Below, in pieces: positions 40,761 through 49,702 of a stretch of 64,000 nucleotides of DNA. Within the stretch, counting starts at the first letter, position 1. The number at the start of each line of letters is the position of its first letter. The notes under the pieces are model-generated. The model was not told where the DNA came from and did no database searches. It saw only the letters and a program-made list of their open reading frames with translations. The stretch spans positions 343,098-407,097 of the forward strand of contig NZ_JAEKJB010000001.1 in the NCBI RefSeq assembly GCF_016785095.1, read 5' to 3'. The position numbers and the translations under genes are program-made. The DNA comes from Alloalcanivorax marinus (GTDB lineage: Bacteria > Pseudomonadota > Gammaproteobacteria > Pseudomonadales > Alcanivoracaceae).

Positions 40761-42272
40761 TCAGGCCGGTGTTTTCTCGGCGATTTTCTTCTTCCAGATC
40801 ACCGGGCCGGTCTTGTGCACGGACTCGCCTTCGGAATCCACCGCCACGGTCACCGGCATGTCCTCCACCTCGAACTCATAGATGGCTTCCATGCCGAGAT
40901 CCTCGAACGCCGCCACGCGGGATTTGCGGATCGCCTTGGACACCAGATAGGCGGCGCCGCCCACGGCCATCAGGTAGACCGCCTTGTTGTCCTTGATGGC
41001 TTCGATGGCGGTGTCGCCGCGCTCGGCCTTGCCGACCATGCCGATCAGGCCGGTCTTCTCGAGCATGGTGCGGGTGAACTTGTCCATGCGGGTGGCGGTG
41101 GTCGGGCCGGCCGGGCCCACCACTTCGTCGCCCACCGGGTCCACCGGGCCCACGTAGTAAATGAAGCGGTTGGTGAAGTCGACAGGCAGCTCCTCGCCCT
41201 TGGCGATCATGTCCACCATGCGCTTGTGGGCGGCGTCACGGCCGGTGAGCAGCTTGCCGGACAGCAACAGGGTGTCGCCCGGGTTCCAGGTGCGCACCTC
41301 TTCCGGGGTCACGGTGTCCAGGTTGACGCGCTTGGCGCCCTCGTCGTTGCCCCAGGCGATGTCCGGCCATTCTTCCAGGTCCGGGGCCTTCAGGTCCGCC
41401 GGGCCGCTGCCGTCCAGCACGAAGTGAGCGTGGCGGGTGGCGGCGCAGTTGGGGATGATCGCCACCGGCTTGTTGGCGGCGTGGGTGGGGTAATCCGCCA
41501 CTTTCACGTCCAGCACCGTGGTCAGGCCGCCCAGGCCCTGGGCGCCGATGCCCAACGCGTTGACCTTATCGTACAGTTCCAGGCGCAGTTCCTCGGCGCG
41601 GGTTTGCGCGCCCCGGGCCTGCAGCTCGTGGATGTCGATCGGGTCCATCAGCGATTCCTTGGCCAGCAGCATGGCCTTCTCGGCGGTGCCGCCGATGCCG
41701 ATGCCGAGCATCCCCGGCGGGCACCAGCCGGCGCCCATCTTCGGTACCTGCTCGAGCACCCAGTCGACCACGGAATCGGACGGGTTGAGCATGGCGAACT
41801 TGGACTTCGCCTCGGAACCACCGCCCTTGGCGGCCACGTCGATTTCCAGCTTGTCACCGGGGACGATGGAGTAATTGATCACCGCCGGTGTATTGTCCTT
41901 GGTATTGGCGCGCTTGCCGTCCGGGTCCGCCAGCACCGAGGCGCGCAGCACGTTGTCCGGATGGTTGTAGGCGCGGCGCACGCCCTCGTTGATCATGTCA
42001 TCCAAGGACATGTCGCCTTCAAAAGTGACATTCATGCCGACCTTGGCGAACACCGTGACGATGCCGGTGTCCTGGCAAATCGGGCGATGCCCCATGGCGG
42101 ACATGCGCGAGTTCACCAGAATCTGCGCCATGGCGTCCTTGGCCGCCTTGCTCTCTTCCTTTTCGTAGGCTTCCTTGACGCCACGAATGAAATCCACCGG
42201 GTGGTAGTAGGAGATGTACTGCAGGGCGTCGGCGACGCTCTGAATCAGATCGTCCTGGCGAATCACCGTCAT
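40761..42272 (-). CDS. fumA: Class I fumarate hydratase ([4Fe-4S])
   Basis: 503 residues from ATG 42272; a much longer upstream frame translates a REP array and part of the opposite-strand permease and is rejected. Reversible hydration of fumarate to malate in the TCA cycle. Iron-sulfur ligands are visible as Cys66 (RPICQDTG), Cys184 (GWCPPGMLGIGIGG) and Cys276 (PNCAATRHAHF). The C-terminal beta domain (GPTTATRMDKF, VGKAERG) completes the single-chain FumA/FumB form. The gene stands alone, with a REP cluster upstream. Confidence 0.95.
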   Translation of the reverse strand: MTVIRQDDLIQSVADALQYISYYHPVDFIRGVKEAYEKEESKAAKDAMAQILVNSRMSAMGHRPICQDTGIVTVFAKVGMNVTFEGDMSLDDMINEGVRRAYNHPDNVLRASVLADPDGKRANTKDNTPAVINYSIVPGDKLEIDVAAKGGGSEAKSKFAMLNPSDSVVDWVLEQVPKMGAGWCPPGMLGIGIGGTAEKAMLLAKESLMDPIDIHELQARGAQTRAEELRLELYDKVNALGIGAQGLGGLTTVLDVKVADYPTHAANKPVAIIPNCAATRHAHFVLDGSGPADLKAPDLEEWPDIAWGNDEGAKRVNLDTVTPEEVRTWNPGDTLLLSGKLLTGRDAAHKRMVDMIAKGEELPVDFTNRFIYYVGPVDPVGDEVVGPAGPTTATRMDKFTRTMLEKTGLIGMVGKAERGDTAIEAIKDNKAVYLMAVGGAAYLVSKAIRKSRVAAFEDLGMEAIYEFEVEDMPVTVAVDSEGESVHKTGPVIWKKKIAEKTPA

Positions 42273-42323
42273 CGGGGTACTCCTGGGCTTGGAACGAGGG
42301 GCGCGCATTATAGCCCAGCGGCA

Positions 42324-42473
42324 ATCGCGGCTAAAGCGGAACGCCCCCCAGCCGCCCTCTGGAGCGGTAGGAGCGACTTTAGTCGCGATGAAAATGGCAC
42401 CGCGGTCGATCGCGACTGAAGTCGCTCCTACAGCGGCTACTGTGGATGCGGTAGAAGCGACTTCAGTCGCGAT
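42324..42473. repeat. Cluster of about four REP units between divergent fumA and an APC permease
   Basis: One long-variant unit (CTAAAGCGGAACGCC), a short unit with TTTA loop, a canonical unit, and a unit with GTAGAAGCGACTTC alternate in orientation. The cluster fills most of the 274-bp divergent gap and must lie within or between the two promoters. Confidence 0.92.
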
Positions 42474-42546
42474 CATCGCCTCTGGCGCTGGCACCACTGC
42501 CCGGCACCCGGCAGAATCCCGGCTCTGGCAAAGGGCGGAGAACGGT

Positions 42547-43845
42547 GTGGGCGACAACGACGACAAACTGGGTCTGGCGGCGGTCACCGCCATCGGCATC
42601 GGCGGCATGATCGGCGGCGGCATCTTCGCGGTGCTCGGCCTGGCCATCGCCACCGCTGGCCACGCGGTGGCCCTGACCCTGGCCGGCGGCGGCGTGATCG
42701 CCCTGCTCACCGGCCTCTCCTACGCCCACCTGGGCCTCGCCTACCGGGACGACGGCGGTAGCTTCACCTACATCGAGAAGGCGTTCGCCTCCCCCACCCT
42801 GGCCGGCTTCGCCGGCTGGCTACTGGTGGCCGGCTACGTCGGCACCCTGGCTCTGTACGCCAGCGCCTTCGGCGACTACGGCGCCAGCCTGATCAGCGGC
42901 GCCGGCGGCGGCCACCTGGTAGCGTCCCTGCTGGCCGCCAGCGTGCTGCTGCTGTTTCTCGGCATCAACCTCACCGGCGCCAAACTCTCCGGCGGCGTGG
43001 AGCTGGCCGTGGTGGCGATCAAGCTGGCGATTCTGGCGCTGTTCGCCGTGGTCGGCTTCAGCACCGTGCAGGCGGATCACTTCACACCGCTGTTCGACCG
43101 CGGCCTGATCACGCCGGTGGCGGCCATGGCGTTGATCTTCGTGGCCTACGAAGGCTTCGAGCTGATCCCCAACGCGGTGGACGAAATGAAGGACCCGGAA
43201 CGCAACCTGAAGCGCGCCCTGGTGATCGCCATCCTGGTCACCACCGCTCTGTACGTGGTGGTGGCCGTGGTCGCCCAGGGCAATCTCACCGCCACGCAGA
43301 TTCAGCAGGATCAGGAGTACGTGCTGGCGGTGGCGGCGCGCCCCACCCTCGGCCAGGCCGGCTTCGTGCTGATCGGGCTGGCGGCGCTGCTGTCCACCGC
43401 CTCGGCGATCAACGCCACCCTGTTCGGCGCCGCCCGGCTGGCCATGGTGATGGCCCGCGAGCACGCCCTGCCCCAAGTGTTCTCCCTGCGCGAACGCACC
43501 CGGCCGGTGCCCTGGGTGGCGCTGCTGGTGCTCACCGGGCTGGCGCTGCTGTTCACCCTGGGGGCGCCACTGGCGGTGATCTCCACCTTCGCCAGCGCCA
43601 CCTTCCTGATCATTTTCACGGCGGTGAACCTGGCGGCGCTCAAGCAGCACCGGGACATCGGGCTGAACCGCTGGGTACCCCTGGCCGGGGCGTTGCTGGC
43701 CGCCGCCAGCCTGGTGATTCTGCTGGTGCACACCGGGCGCGAGGACCCGGAGGGGCTGGCGTGGCTGGGTGGGTTCTATCTGGTGGCGGCGGTGTTGGAA
43801 GCGGTTCTGGTGGCCCGGCGTGGACGCCGGGCCTATCGCGCCTGA
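42547..43845 (+). CDS. APC-superfamily amino acid permease
   Basis: 432 residues from GTG 42547, preceded by GGAG at six bases. Upstream in-frame codons translate the REP cluster and are excluded. Twelve membrane segments; the first helix contains GIGGMIGGGIFAVLGLA, the unwound substrate-binding motif of APC transporters, and the later FVAYEGFELIPNAVDEMKDP is typical of the group. Substrate not assignable. The last two residues and the stop codon (CGCGCCTGA) are the beginning of a REP element, so the native C-terminus has been altered or the REP inserted exactly at the end. Confidence 0.88.
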   Translation: MGDNDDKLGLAAVTAIGIGGMIGGGIFAVLGLAIATAGHAVALTLAGGGVIALLTGLSYAHLGLAYRDDGGSFTYIEKAFASPTLAGFAGWLLVAGYVGTLALYASAFGDYGASLISGAGGGHLVASLLAASVLLLFLGINLTGAKLSGGVELAVVAIKLAILALFAVVGFSTVQADHFTPLFDRGLITPVAAMALIFVAYEGFELIPNAVDEMKDPERNLKRALVIAILVTTALYVVVAVVAQGNLTATQIQQDQEYVLAVAARPTLGQAGFVLIGLAALLSTASAINATLFGAARLAMVMAREHALPQVFSLRERTRPVPWVALLVLTGLALLFTLGAPLAVISTFASATFLIIFTAVNLAALKQHRDIGLNRWVPLAGALLAAASLVILLVHTGREDPEGLAWLGGFYLVAAVLEAVLVARRGRRAYRA

Positions 43846-43956
43846 AGCGGAACGCCGCCCCGGGGGGCGTTATCGCGACTGAAGTCGCTCCTACGCGGCT
43901 GCGTAGCTTGTGTCGGAGCAGCTACGTAGCCGCGTAGGAGCGACTTCAGTCGCGAT
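43835..43956. repeat. REP cluster overlapping the 3' end of the APC permease gene
   Basis: A long-variant half (ATCGCGCCTGAAGCGGAACGC) is followed by two canonical units in inverted orientation. The spacer between them is itself a 15-bp hairpin (CGCGGCTGCGTAGCT / AGCTACGTAGCCGCG, one mismatch). Confidence 0.9.
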
Positions 43957-43965
43957 CCGCCCGGA

Positions 43966-44844
43966 TCAGACCAGGCACTCCCCACGCTTAAGGTGGCGCA
44001 CCAGCAGATCGGCCACCGCGTCCGGCCGCTCCAGGTGCAGGAAGTGCCCGGCGTCTTCCACCCGCTCCACGTACAGGCCGGCGGGGAAGTCGTCGGTGTT
44101 GATGGTGTAATCCAGTAATCGCGGGCTCATGCAGCCGTCACGCTCGCCCATCAGCACCTGGGTCGGCACCGTCACGTCCAGGGACAGCCACTCCTGGGCC
44201 TCGCGCTGTTGCCGGCGCCACAGGCGGATCAGGTGCCGGTACCAGCCCAGGGCGGCGGGCAACACCCCGGGTTCCGCCAGGGTGCGCCGGGCGTTCTCCA
44301 GGTGCTCACCGGGTTCCCAGTCCGGCGACCAGCGCCGCCACAGCCGCTCCACGCCGGCCAGGTCATCGCGTTTGAGCCAGGCCTCCGGCGCCACCGGCAA
44401 CTGGAAGAACTGCATGTAGCCACTCAGTTTGATCTGCTCGGGCACCTTGAGCAGGGCCTTGGGCAGGCGCTTGAGCGGTGGAATGGCCAGGGCATTGAAG
44501 GTGCAGAACGCCTCCGGGTAGCGCGCGCAGGCCAGGTAGCCCACGGCGGCGCCCCAATCGTGGCCAATCAGGTGCACGCGACCGCCGAGCTGGTTGGCGA
44601 ACACCAGCAGGTCGTCCACGGCGGCGTGCAGGGAGTAATCGCCGCTGCCCGGCTGGCAGGACGGCGCGTAGCCACGCAACGCCGGGGCCACGCCGGTGTA
44701 GCCGGCGTCCGCCAGCCGCGCCATGATGCCGGCCCAGTTGTCGTGGCAGTCGGGAAAGCCGTGCAGCAGAATCACCGGCTCGCCGTCACCGGCGAGCAGC
44801 GCCGGAAAGCGCAGATGGCCGTTGACCAGTTCCACTTGCTTCAT
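43966..44844 (-). CDS. Alpha/beta-hydrolase, epoxide hydrolase/dehalogenase-like
   Basis: 292 residues. HGFPD (about residues 28-32) forms the oxyanion region. The nucleophile elbow GHDWGAA has Asp96 instead of Ser, as in soluble epoxide hydrolases and haloalkane dehalogenases. The cap domain is about 130-210, and the catalytic His lies in VEDAGHFLHLE near the C-terminus. No halide-binding Trp after the nucleophile Asp can be excluded: the residue following is Trp, common to both groups. Adjacent to the acylphosphatase gene (3-bp gap), possibly co-transcribed. Confidence 0.87.
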   Translation of the reverse strand: MKQVELVNGHLRFPALLAGDGEPVILLHGFPDCHDNWAGIMARLADAGYTGVAPALRGYAPSCQPGSGDYSLHAAVDDLLVFANQLGGRVHLIGHDWGAAVGYLACARYPEAFCTFNALAIPPLKRLPKALLKVPEQIKLSGYMQFFQLPVAPEAWLKRDDLAGVERLWRRWSPDWEPGEHLENARRTLAEPGVLPAALGWYRHLIRLWRRQQREAQEWLSLDVTVPTQVLMGERDGCMSPRLLDYTINTDDFPAGLYVERVEDAGHFLHLERPDAVADLLVRHLKRGECLV

Positions 44845-44847
44845 AAA

Positions 44848-45132
44848 TCAGACGCCAATATCGAAATCCGTGTAACGGCGGAGTTCGGTCTCGCTGACGC
44901 ACAGCCCGGTGACATCGGCCCCTTCCGGGCCCTCGCGCATCCAGGCGATGAGCGTCTCCACCGCCTCGTCGCCGCCCTCCAGCCAGGCTTCCACGCGGCC
45001 GTCGGGCAGGTTGCGCACCCAGCCGGCGATGCCCAGATGCCGGGCCCGCTGCTGGGTGGAGGCCCGATAGTACACACCCTGAACACGGCCTCTGACGGTA
45101 ACTTGTCGGGCAATCTCGGATTTATTGTTCAT
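44848..45132 (-). CDS. Acylphosphatase
   Basis: 94 residues from ATG 45132, in line with the family. The signature VRGRVQGVYYR gives catalytic Arg23, and GWVRNLPDG gives Asn41. Hydrolyses carboxyl-phosphate bonds of small acylphosphates. Start lies 11 bp inside the end of the BrkB-family gene; an ATG four codons further upstream is possible. Confidence 0.93.
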   Translation of the reverse strand: MNNKSEIARQVTVRGRVQGVYYRASTQQRARHLGIAGWVRNLPDGRVEAWLEGGDEAVETLIAWMREGPEGADVTGLCVSETELRRYTDFDIGV

Positions 45133-46441
45133 CTTCTTTTTCATCCCGTTCGTTGTTTTTGTCGTTGTCATCGTCCACCCGGTTCTCGAAAAGGCTCTCC
45201 AGGTCGAAATCCAGGGGCTGGTGCAGCCCCTTGCGGGCGGCGTCGCAGTGCTGTTTGAGCGTTGCCTCCCAGGGTTCCTTACCGTCGGCGTTGACGCGCA
45301 ATTGCTGATCCGCCGGCCAGGGCATCATCGCCACCAGCTGCGACAGCGTAAGCCGGCGCAAATCGCGGATCAGCACGTAGCCACCCTCCTCGGTACGCCG
45401 GATCAGGCGACGGTCCTGAAGCAGGTTACGGAACTCATCCCAGTGGGTGACGCCGGACTCGTGCATCACCTTGCGTACCTCGGTACTGCGCAGTATGCGC
45501 CCGTGGCGCTGGCGCTCCCAGAACACCCGCAGCAGGCGCAGCAATGCCTGGGTGCCGGGTACCCGACGGCGGTGTTCCTGGAACACCACCAGGGCGCGCA
45601 CCAGCTCGGCGCCGAGCAACACCAGTATCCAGGAAATATAAATCCACAACAGGAACAGCGGCACCGCCGCGAAGGCGCCGTACACCACCTGGTAGTTGGG
45701 CGCGTGCTTGATGAACTGCGCGAAGGCGGCCTTGGCCAGCTCGAACAGCAGCGCCGCCACGGCGGCGCCGATCAACCCCTGGCGCACCGGCACCGAGGTG
45801 TTCGGCACCAGGATGTAAAGCAGCGCCAGCATGGCGAAGGTGAAGAAGAACGGCAGCACCGACAACCACAACCGCACCCCGCCCAGGTAAGCCACGGTGT
45901 CACTGATCAGTGACACCGAGGTCAGGTAGGAAGAGATGCCCAGGCCCGCGCCCAGCAGCAGCGGGCCCAGGGACAGCACCGCCCAGTACATCATCAGACT
46001 GGTGAGCCCCTTGCGCGGCTCGCGGATATGCCAGATCCGGTTCAGCGTCTGCTCGATGGTGCGCAGCATCAGCACCGCGGTGACCACCAGAAACACCACG
46101 CCCACCCCAGTCAGGTTGGTGGCCTGCCGGGAGAAGGTAGCCAGGTAACCCAGAATCTGGTTGCCGGCGGACGGCACGAAATATTCGAACGCCCATTTCT
46201 GAACCGCCAGGCCACGCTCGTTGAGCGAGGGAATGGCGGCGATCACCGCGAACGTCACCGTCATGATCGGCACGATGGCGAACAGCGTGGTGTAGGTCAG
46301 CGCCGCCGCGCTTGACTGGCAGCCGTCTTCCACGAATTGCCGCCGCAATAACTTGAGAAACGCCCACACCGACGCCGCCCGGGCGCGGAACGGAATCACC
46401 GGCGCTTCGTCTGTTTTCGCCGCCTCGTTGTTCTCGCTCAC
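45122..46441 (-). CDS. YihY/BrkB-family inner membrane protein
   Basis: 439 residues. The membrane domain (about 35-310) carries the family pattern (SSAAALTYTTLFAIVPIMTV and YLVPNTSVPVRQGLIGA-like segments) with six helices. The C-terminal 125 residues are cytoplasmic and winged-helix-like, ending in an acidic-lysine tail (RVDDDNDKNNERDEKEDEQ). Historically misannotated as RNase BN; true function unknown. Divergent from the arsC-wrbA group, an arrangement also seen in pseudomonads. Confidence 0.88.
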   Translation of the reverse strand: MSENNEAAKTDEAPVIPFRARAASVWAFLKLLRRQFVEDGCQSSAAALTYTTLFAIVPIMTVTFAVIAAIPSLNERGLAVQKWAFEYFVPSAGNQILGYLATFSRQATNLTGVGVVFLVVTAVLMLRTIEQTLNRIWHIREPRKGLTSLMMYWAVLSLGPLLLGAGLGISSYLTSVSLISDTVAYLGGVRLWLSVLPFFFTFAMLALLYILVPNTSVPVRQGLIGAAVAALLFELAKAAFAQFIKHAPNYQVVYGAFAAVPLFLLWIYISWILVLLGAELVRALVVFQEHRRRVPGTQALLRLLRVFWERQRHGRILRSTEVRKVMHESGVTHWDEFRNLLQDRRLIRRTEEGGYVLIRDLRRLTLSQLVAMMPWPADQQLRVNADGKEPWEATLKQHCDAARKGLHQPLDFDLESLFENRVDDDNDKNNERDEKEDEQ

Positions 46442-46511
46442 TGGTTTCCTTAAAAATTCGTTGATCCACTTCGATACGGCGACTCACCGCGAACCCGCCG
46501 CGAAACCCACC

Positions 46512-46588
46512 GTGGGAGCGGCTTTAGCCGCGCTACCGGCGGCGGACGATAACGACGCGCCGATGATCGCGCCTAAAGCCGCTCCTAC
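46512..46588. repeat. REP pair in the brkB-arsC divergent gap
   Basis: Two GC-stem units (GTGGGAGCGGCTTTAGCCGC and GCGCCTAAAGCCGCTCCTAC), the second with one stem mismatch, separated by about 30 nt. Confidence 0.85.
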
Positions 46589-46648
46589 AACCGGCGCGAT
46601 GCGTACCGTACAATGCCCCGCATCCAATCCATCAACGGCATTGCTCCA

Positions 46649-47687
<1,039 letters not shown>

Positions 47688-47713
47688 AAACCCGGGGGAG
47701 CACAAGGACAAAG

Positions 47714-48055
47714 ATGCTGGACTTCATATTACGCGCTTGCTACGTGCTGCTGTTGGTGCTCGGCGTGGCCGCGCAGTTCTGGTTCGCGCCGCCCAATGCC
47801 CCGGTAGCCGCCTCGATAATCATGGCCCTGGTACTGTACCTGCCGCTGCTGTTATTGATGGTGGCGCCGCTCACCCTGCACCCGCGCTCGCTCACCTGGC
47901 TGTGCTTCCTGCTGCTGTTCTACTTCTGCGGCTACGTGATCCAGTGCCTCAATCCGCCGCCGCAGCGCACCCTGGCCATCGTCCAGCTTTCATTGACCGT
48001 GGTTCTGTTCCTCTCCGCCATGCAGTTGATCCGGCGGGGCCCCCGTGCGGATTGA
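47714..48055 (+). CDS. DUF2069 membrane protein
   Basis: 113 residues, four predicted helices, little outside the membrane. The order ArsC-like, WrbA, DUF2069 with a divergent YihY gene is a conserved gammaproteobacterial neighbourhood. Function unknown. Overlaps the RDD gene by 11 bp. Confidence 0.85.
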   Translation: MLDFILRACYVLLLVLGVAAQFWFAPPNAPVAASIIMALVLYLPLLLLMVAPLTLHPRSLTWLCFLLLFYFCGYVIQCLNPPPQRTLAIVQLSLTVVLFLSAMQLIRRGPRAD

Positions 48056-48737
48056 CGACCAGCTTCATATCGATACCCCGGAGGGAGCACGGCTGAGCCT
48101 GTCCCTGGCCGGGCCGATTCCACGCGCCCTGGCCTATGGCCTGGACCTGGCCCTGCGTGGGCTGATCCTGTTCCTGGTGTCGATCCCGCTGATGCTGATG
48201 GGCGGCCACGGCTACGGTGCCTACCTGGTGCTGATGTTCCTGCTGGAATGGTTCTACCCGGTGTTCTTCGAGATGCTCTGGCAGGGCCGCACGCCGGGCA
48301 AGCGGGCCATGAAGCTGGCGGTGGTGCATGGCAACGGCGCCCCCCTGACGCTCAACGGCAGCCTGGTGCGCAACCTGCTGCGCACCGCCGACCTGTTCCC
48401 GATCGCCTACCTGACCGGTTTCGTGGTGATGCTGATTTCACCGCGCCTGCAACGGCTCGGCGATCTGGCCGCCGACACCGTGGTGATCCATGTGCCGCCA
48501 CCGGCCCGGGCGCGACCGGAACCCGGCGAGGGCAGCGAAGCGCCGGACTGGCCCTTGAGTCGCGACGACCAGTTGGTGCTGCTGGCCTTCAGCGAGCGGG
48601 CGCCGGGCCTGTCCCGCCAGCGCCAGGAAGAACTGGCGCGGCTGGCGTTCCCGGAACAACCGCCCGCCGCCGCCCTGGAAAAACTACGCCGGGTGGCCCG
48701 CCATGTGCTGGGCGCCCCGGGCGGGGGCCAGCCATGA
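48045..48737 (+). CDS. RDD-family membrane protein
   Basis: 230 residues with GTG start 48045. The RDD domain (about 15-145) includes PRALAYGLDLALRGL with an Arg and Asp pair, and WQGRTPGKRAMKLAVV, the family core. The C-terminal 75 residues are soluble and helical. It opens a six-gene unit (RDD, SpoIIM, DUF4129, DUF4350, MoxR, DUF58) in which every junction overlaps or is under 40 bp. Confidence 0.87.
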   Translation: MRIDDQLHIDTPEGARLSLSLAGPIPRALAYGLDLALRGLILFLVSIPLMLMGGHGYGAYLVLMFLLEWFYPVFFEMLWQGRTPGKRAMKLAVVHGNGAPLTLNGSLVRNLLRTADLFPIAYLTGFVVMLISPRLQRLGDLAADTVVIHVPPPARARPEPGEGSEAPDWPLSRDDQLVLLAFSERAPGLSRQRQEELARLAFPEQPPAAALEKLRRVARHVLGAPGGGQP

Positions 48738-49702
48738 GACAAAGCCAGTTCGAATACCGCTACCGGCCGCTCTGGGAGCGCCTGGAAGTCACCCTCAAGG
48801 GCCTGGAAGGCATGGGCCGGCCGCCGGCGGACAACCTGGCCTCGTTCGCCGCCGACTATCAGAGCCTGTGCCACCAGTTGGCCCTGGCCCGCGAGCGCGG
48901 CTATAGCCTGACGCTGCAGAACGATCTCAACGACCTGATGCTGCGCGCCCACCGCCAGCTTTACCGCCACCGGGCGCCGCTGCTGCCCCGGCTGGCCGCG
49001 TTCTTCGCGCGCGGCTTTCCCCAGGCGGTGCGGCGCCAGTGGCGCTGGCATCTGGTCAGCACCCTGGCGTTCGTGCTCTCGGCGCTGCTGGTGTGGGGCT
49101 TGATCCAGCACGACCCGGAGCTGGTGCACACCGTGGTGGGCCCGGACCAGGTCGCCGACCTGGAAGAAATGTACCACCCGGACCTGCGTGACACCGGCGA
49201 CCGCGACCGCGCCGACGACGTGATGATGTTCGGCTACTACATCTACAACAACATCGGCATCGCCTTCCGTACTTTCGCCGGCGGCCTGCTGCTGGGCGTG
49301 GGCGCCCTGCTGGCGATGCTGTTCAACGGCAGCTTCTTCGGCGCCGCCGCCGCCCACCTGAGCCTGGTCGGGGCCTCGCAGCCGTTCTTCACCTTCGTGA
49401 TCGCCCACGGCGCCCCGGAACTCACCGCCATCATGCTGGCCGGCGGCTGCGGCCTGCGGCTGGGCTGGTCGGTGCTGGCACCGGGCTCCTGGAGCCGGGT
49501 GGACGCCCTGCGCCGGGCCGCCGGCGAATGTCTGCCGGTGATGTACGGCGTGTTCGTGCTGCTGGTGATCGCCGCCTTTATCGAGGCGTTCTGGTCGTCC
49601 CGGGAGCTGGCGCCCCAGATCAAGTACAGCGTCGGCGCGGCCTGCTGGGGCCTGTTGATGCTGTACCTGTTCCTGGCCGGGAGGCGCCATGGACCTGAAT
49701 AG
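48734..49702 (+). CDS. SpoIIM-like (stage II sporulation protein M family) membrane protein
   Basis: 322 residues. An N-terminal soluble helical region (about 1-100) is followed by a SpoIIM-like membrane domain with YYIYNNIGIAFRTFAGGLL, FNGSFFGAAAAHL and FVIAHGAPELTAIMLAGG, characteristic of the family found beside MoxR operons in non-sporulating bacteria. The family may guide membrane-protein or peptidoglycan-related assembly; the role here is unknown. Overlaps RDD by 4 bp and DUF4129 by 14 bp. Confidence 0.85.
   Translation: MRQSQFEYRYRPLWERLEVTLKGLEGMGRPPADNLASFAADYQSLCHQLALARERGYSLTLQNDLNDLMLRAHRQLYRHRAPLLPRLAAFFARGFPQAVRRQWRWHLVSTLAFVLSALLVWGLIQHDPELVHTVVGPDQVADLEEMYHPDLRDTGDRDRADDVMMFGYYIYNNIGIAFRTFAGGLLLGVGALLAMLFNGSFFGAAAAHLSLVGASQPFFTFVIAHGAPELTAIMLAGGCGLRLGWSVLAPGSWSRVDALRRAAGECLPVMYGVFVLLVIAAFIEAFWSSRELAPQIKYSVGAACWGLLMLYLFLAGRRHGPE

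Noticed and set aside
42289..42546. N-terminal extension of the APC permease by 86 codons
   Set aside because: It is a REP translation with no membrane or family character. The GTG at 42547 has a good ribosome site and directly precedes helix 1.
42273..42710. N-terminal extension of the fumarase frame by about 146 codons
   Set aside because: It translates the REP cluster and the antisense of the APC permease start. The family N-terminus begins at the ATG at 42272.
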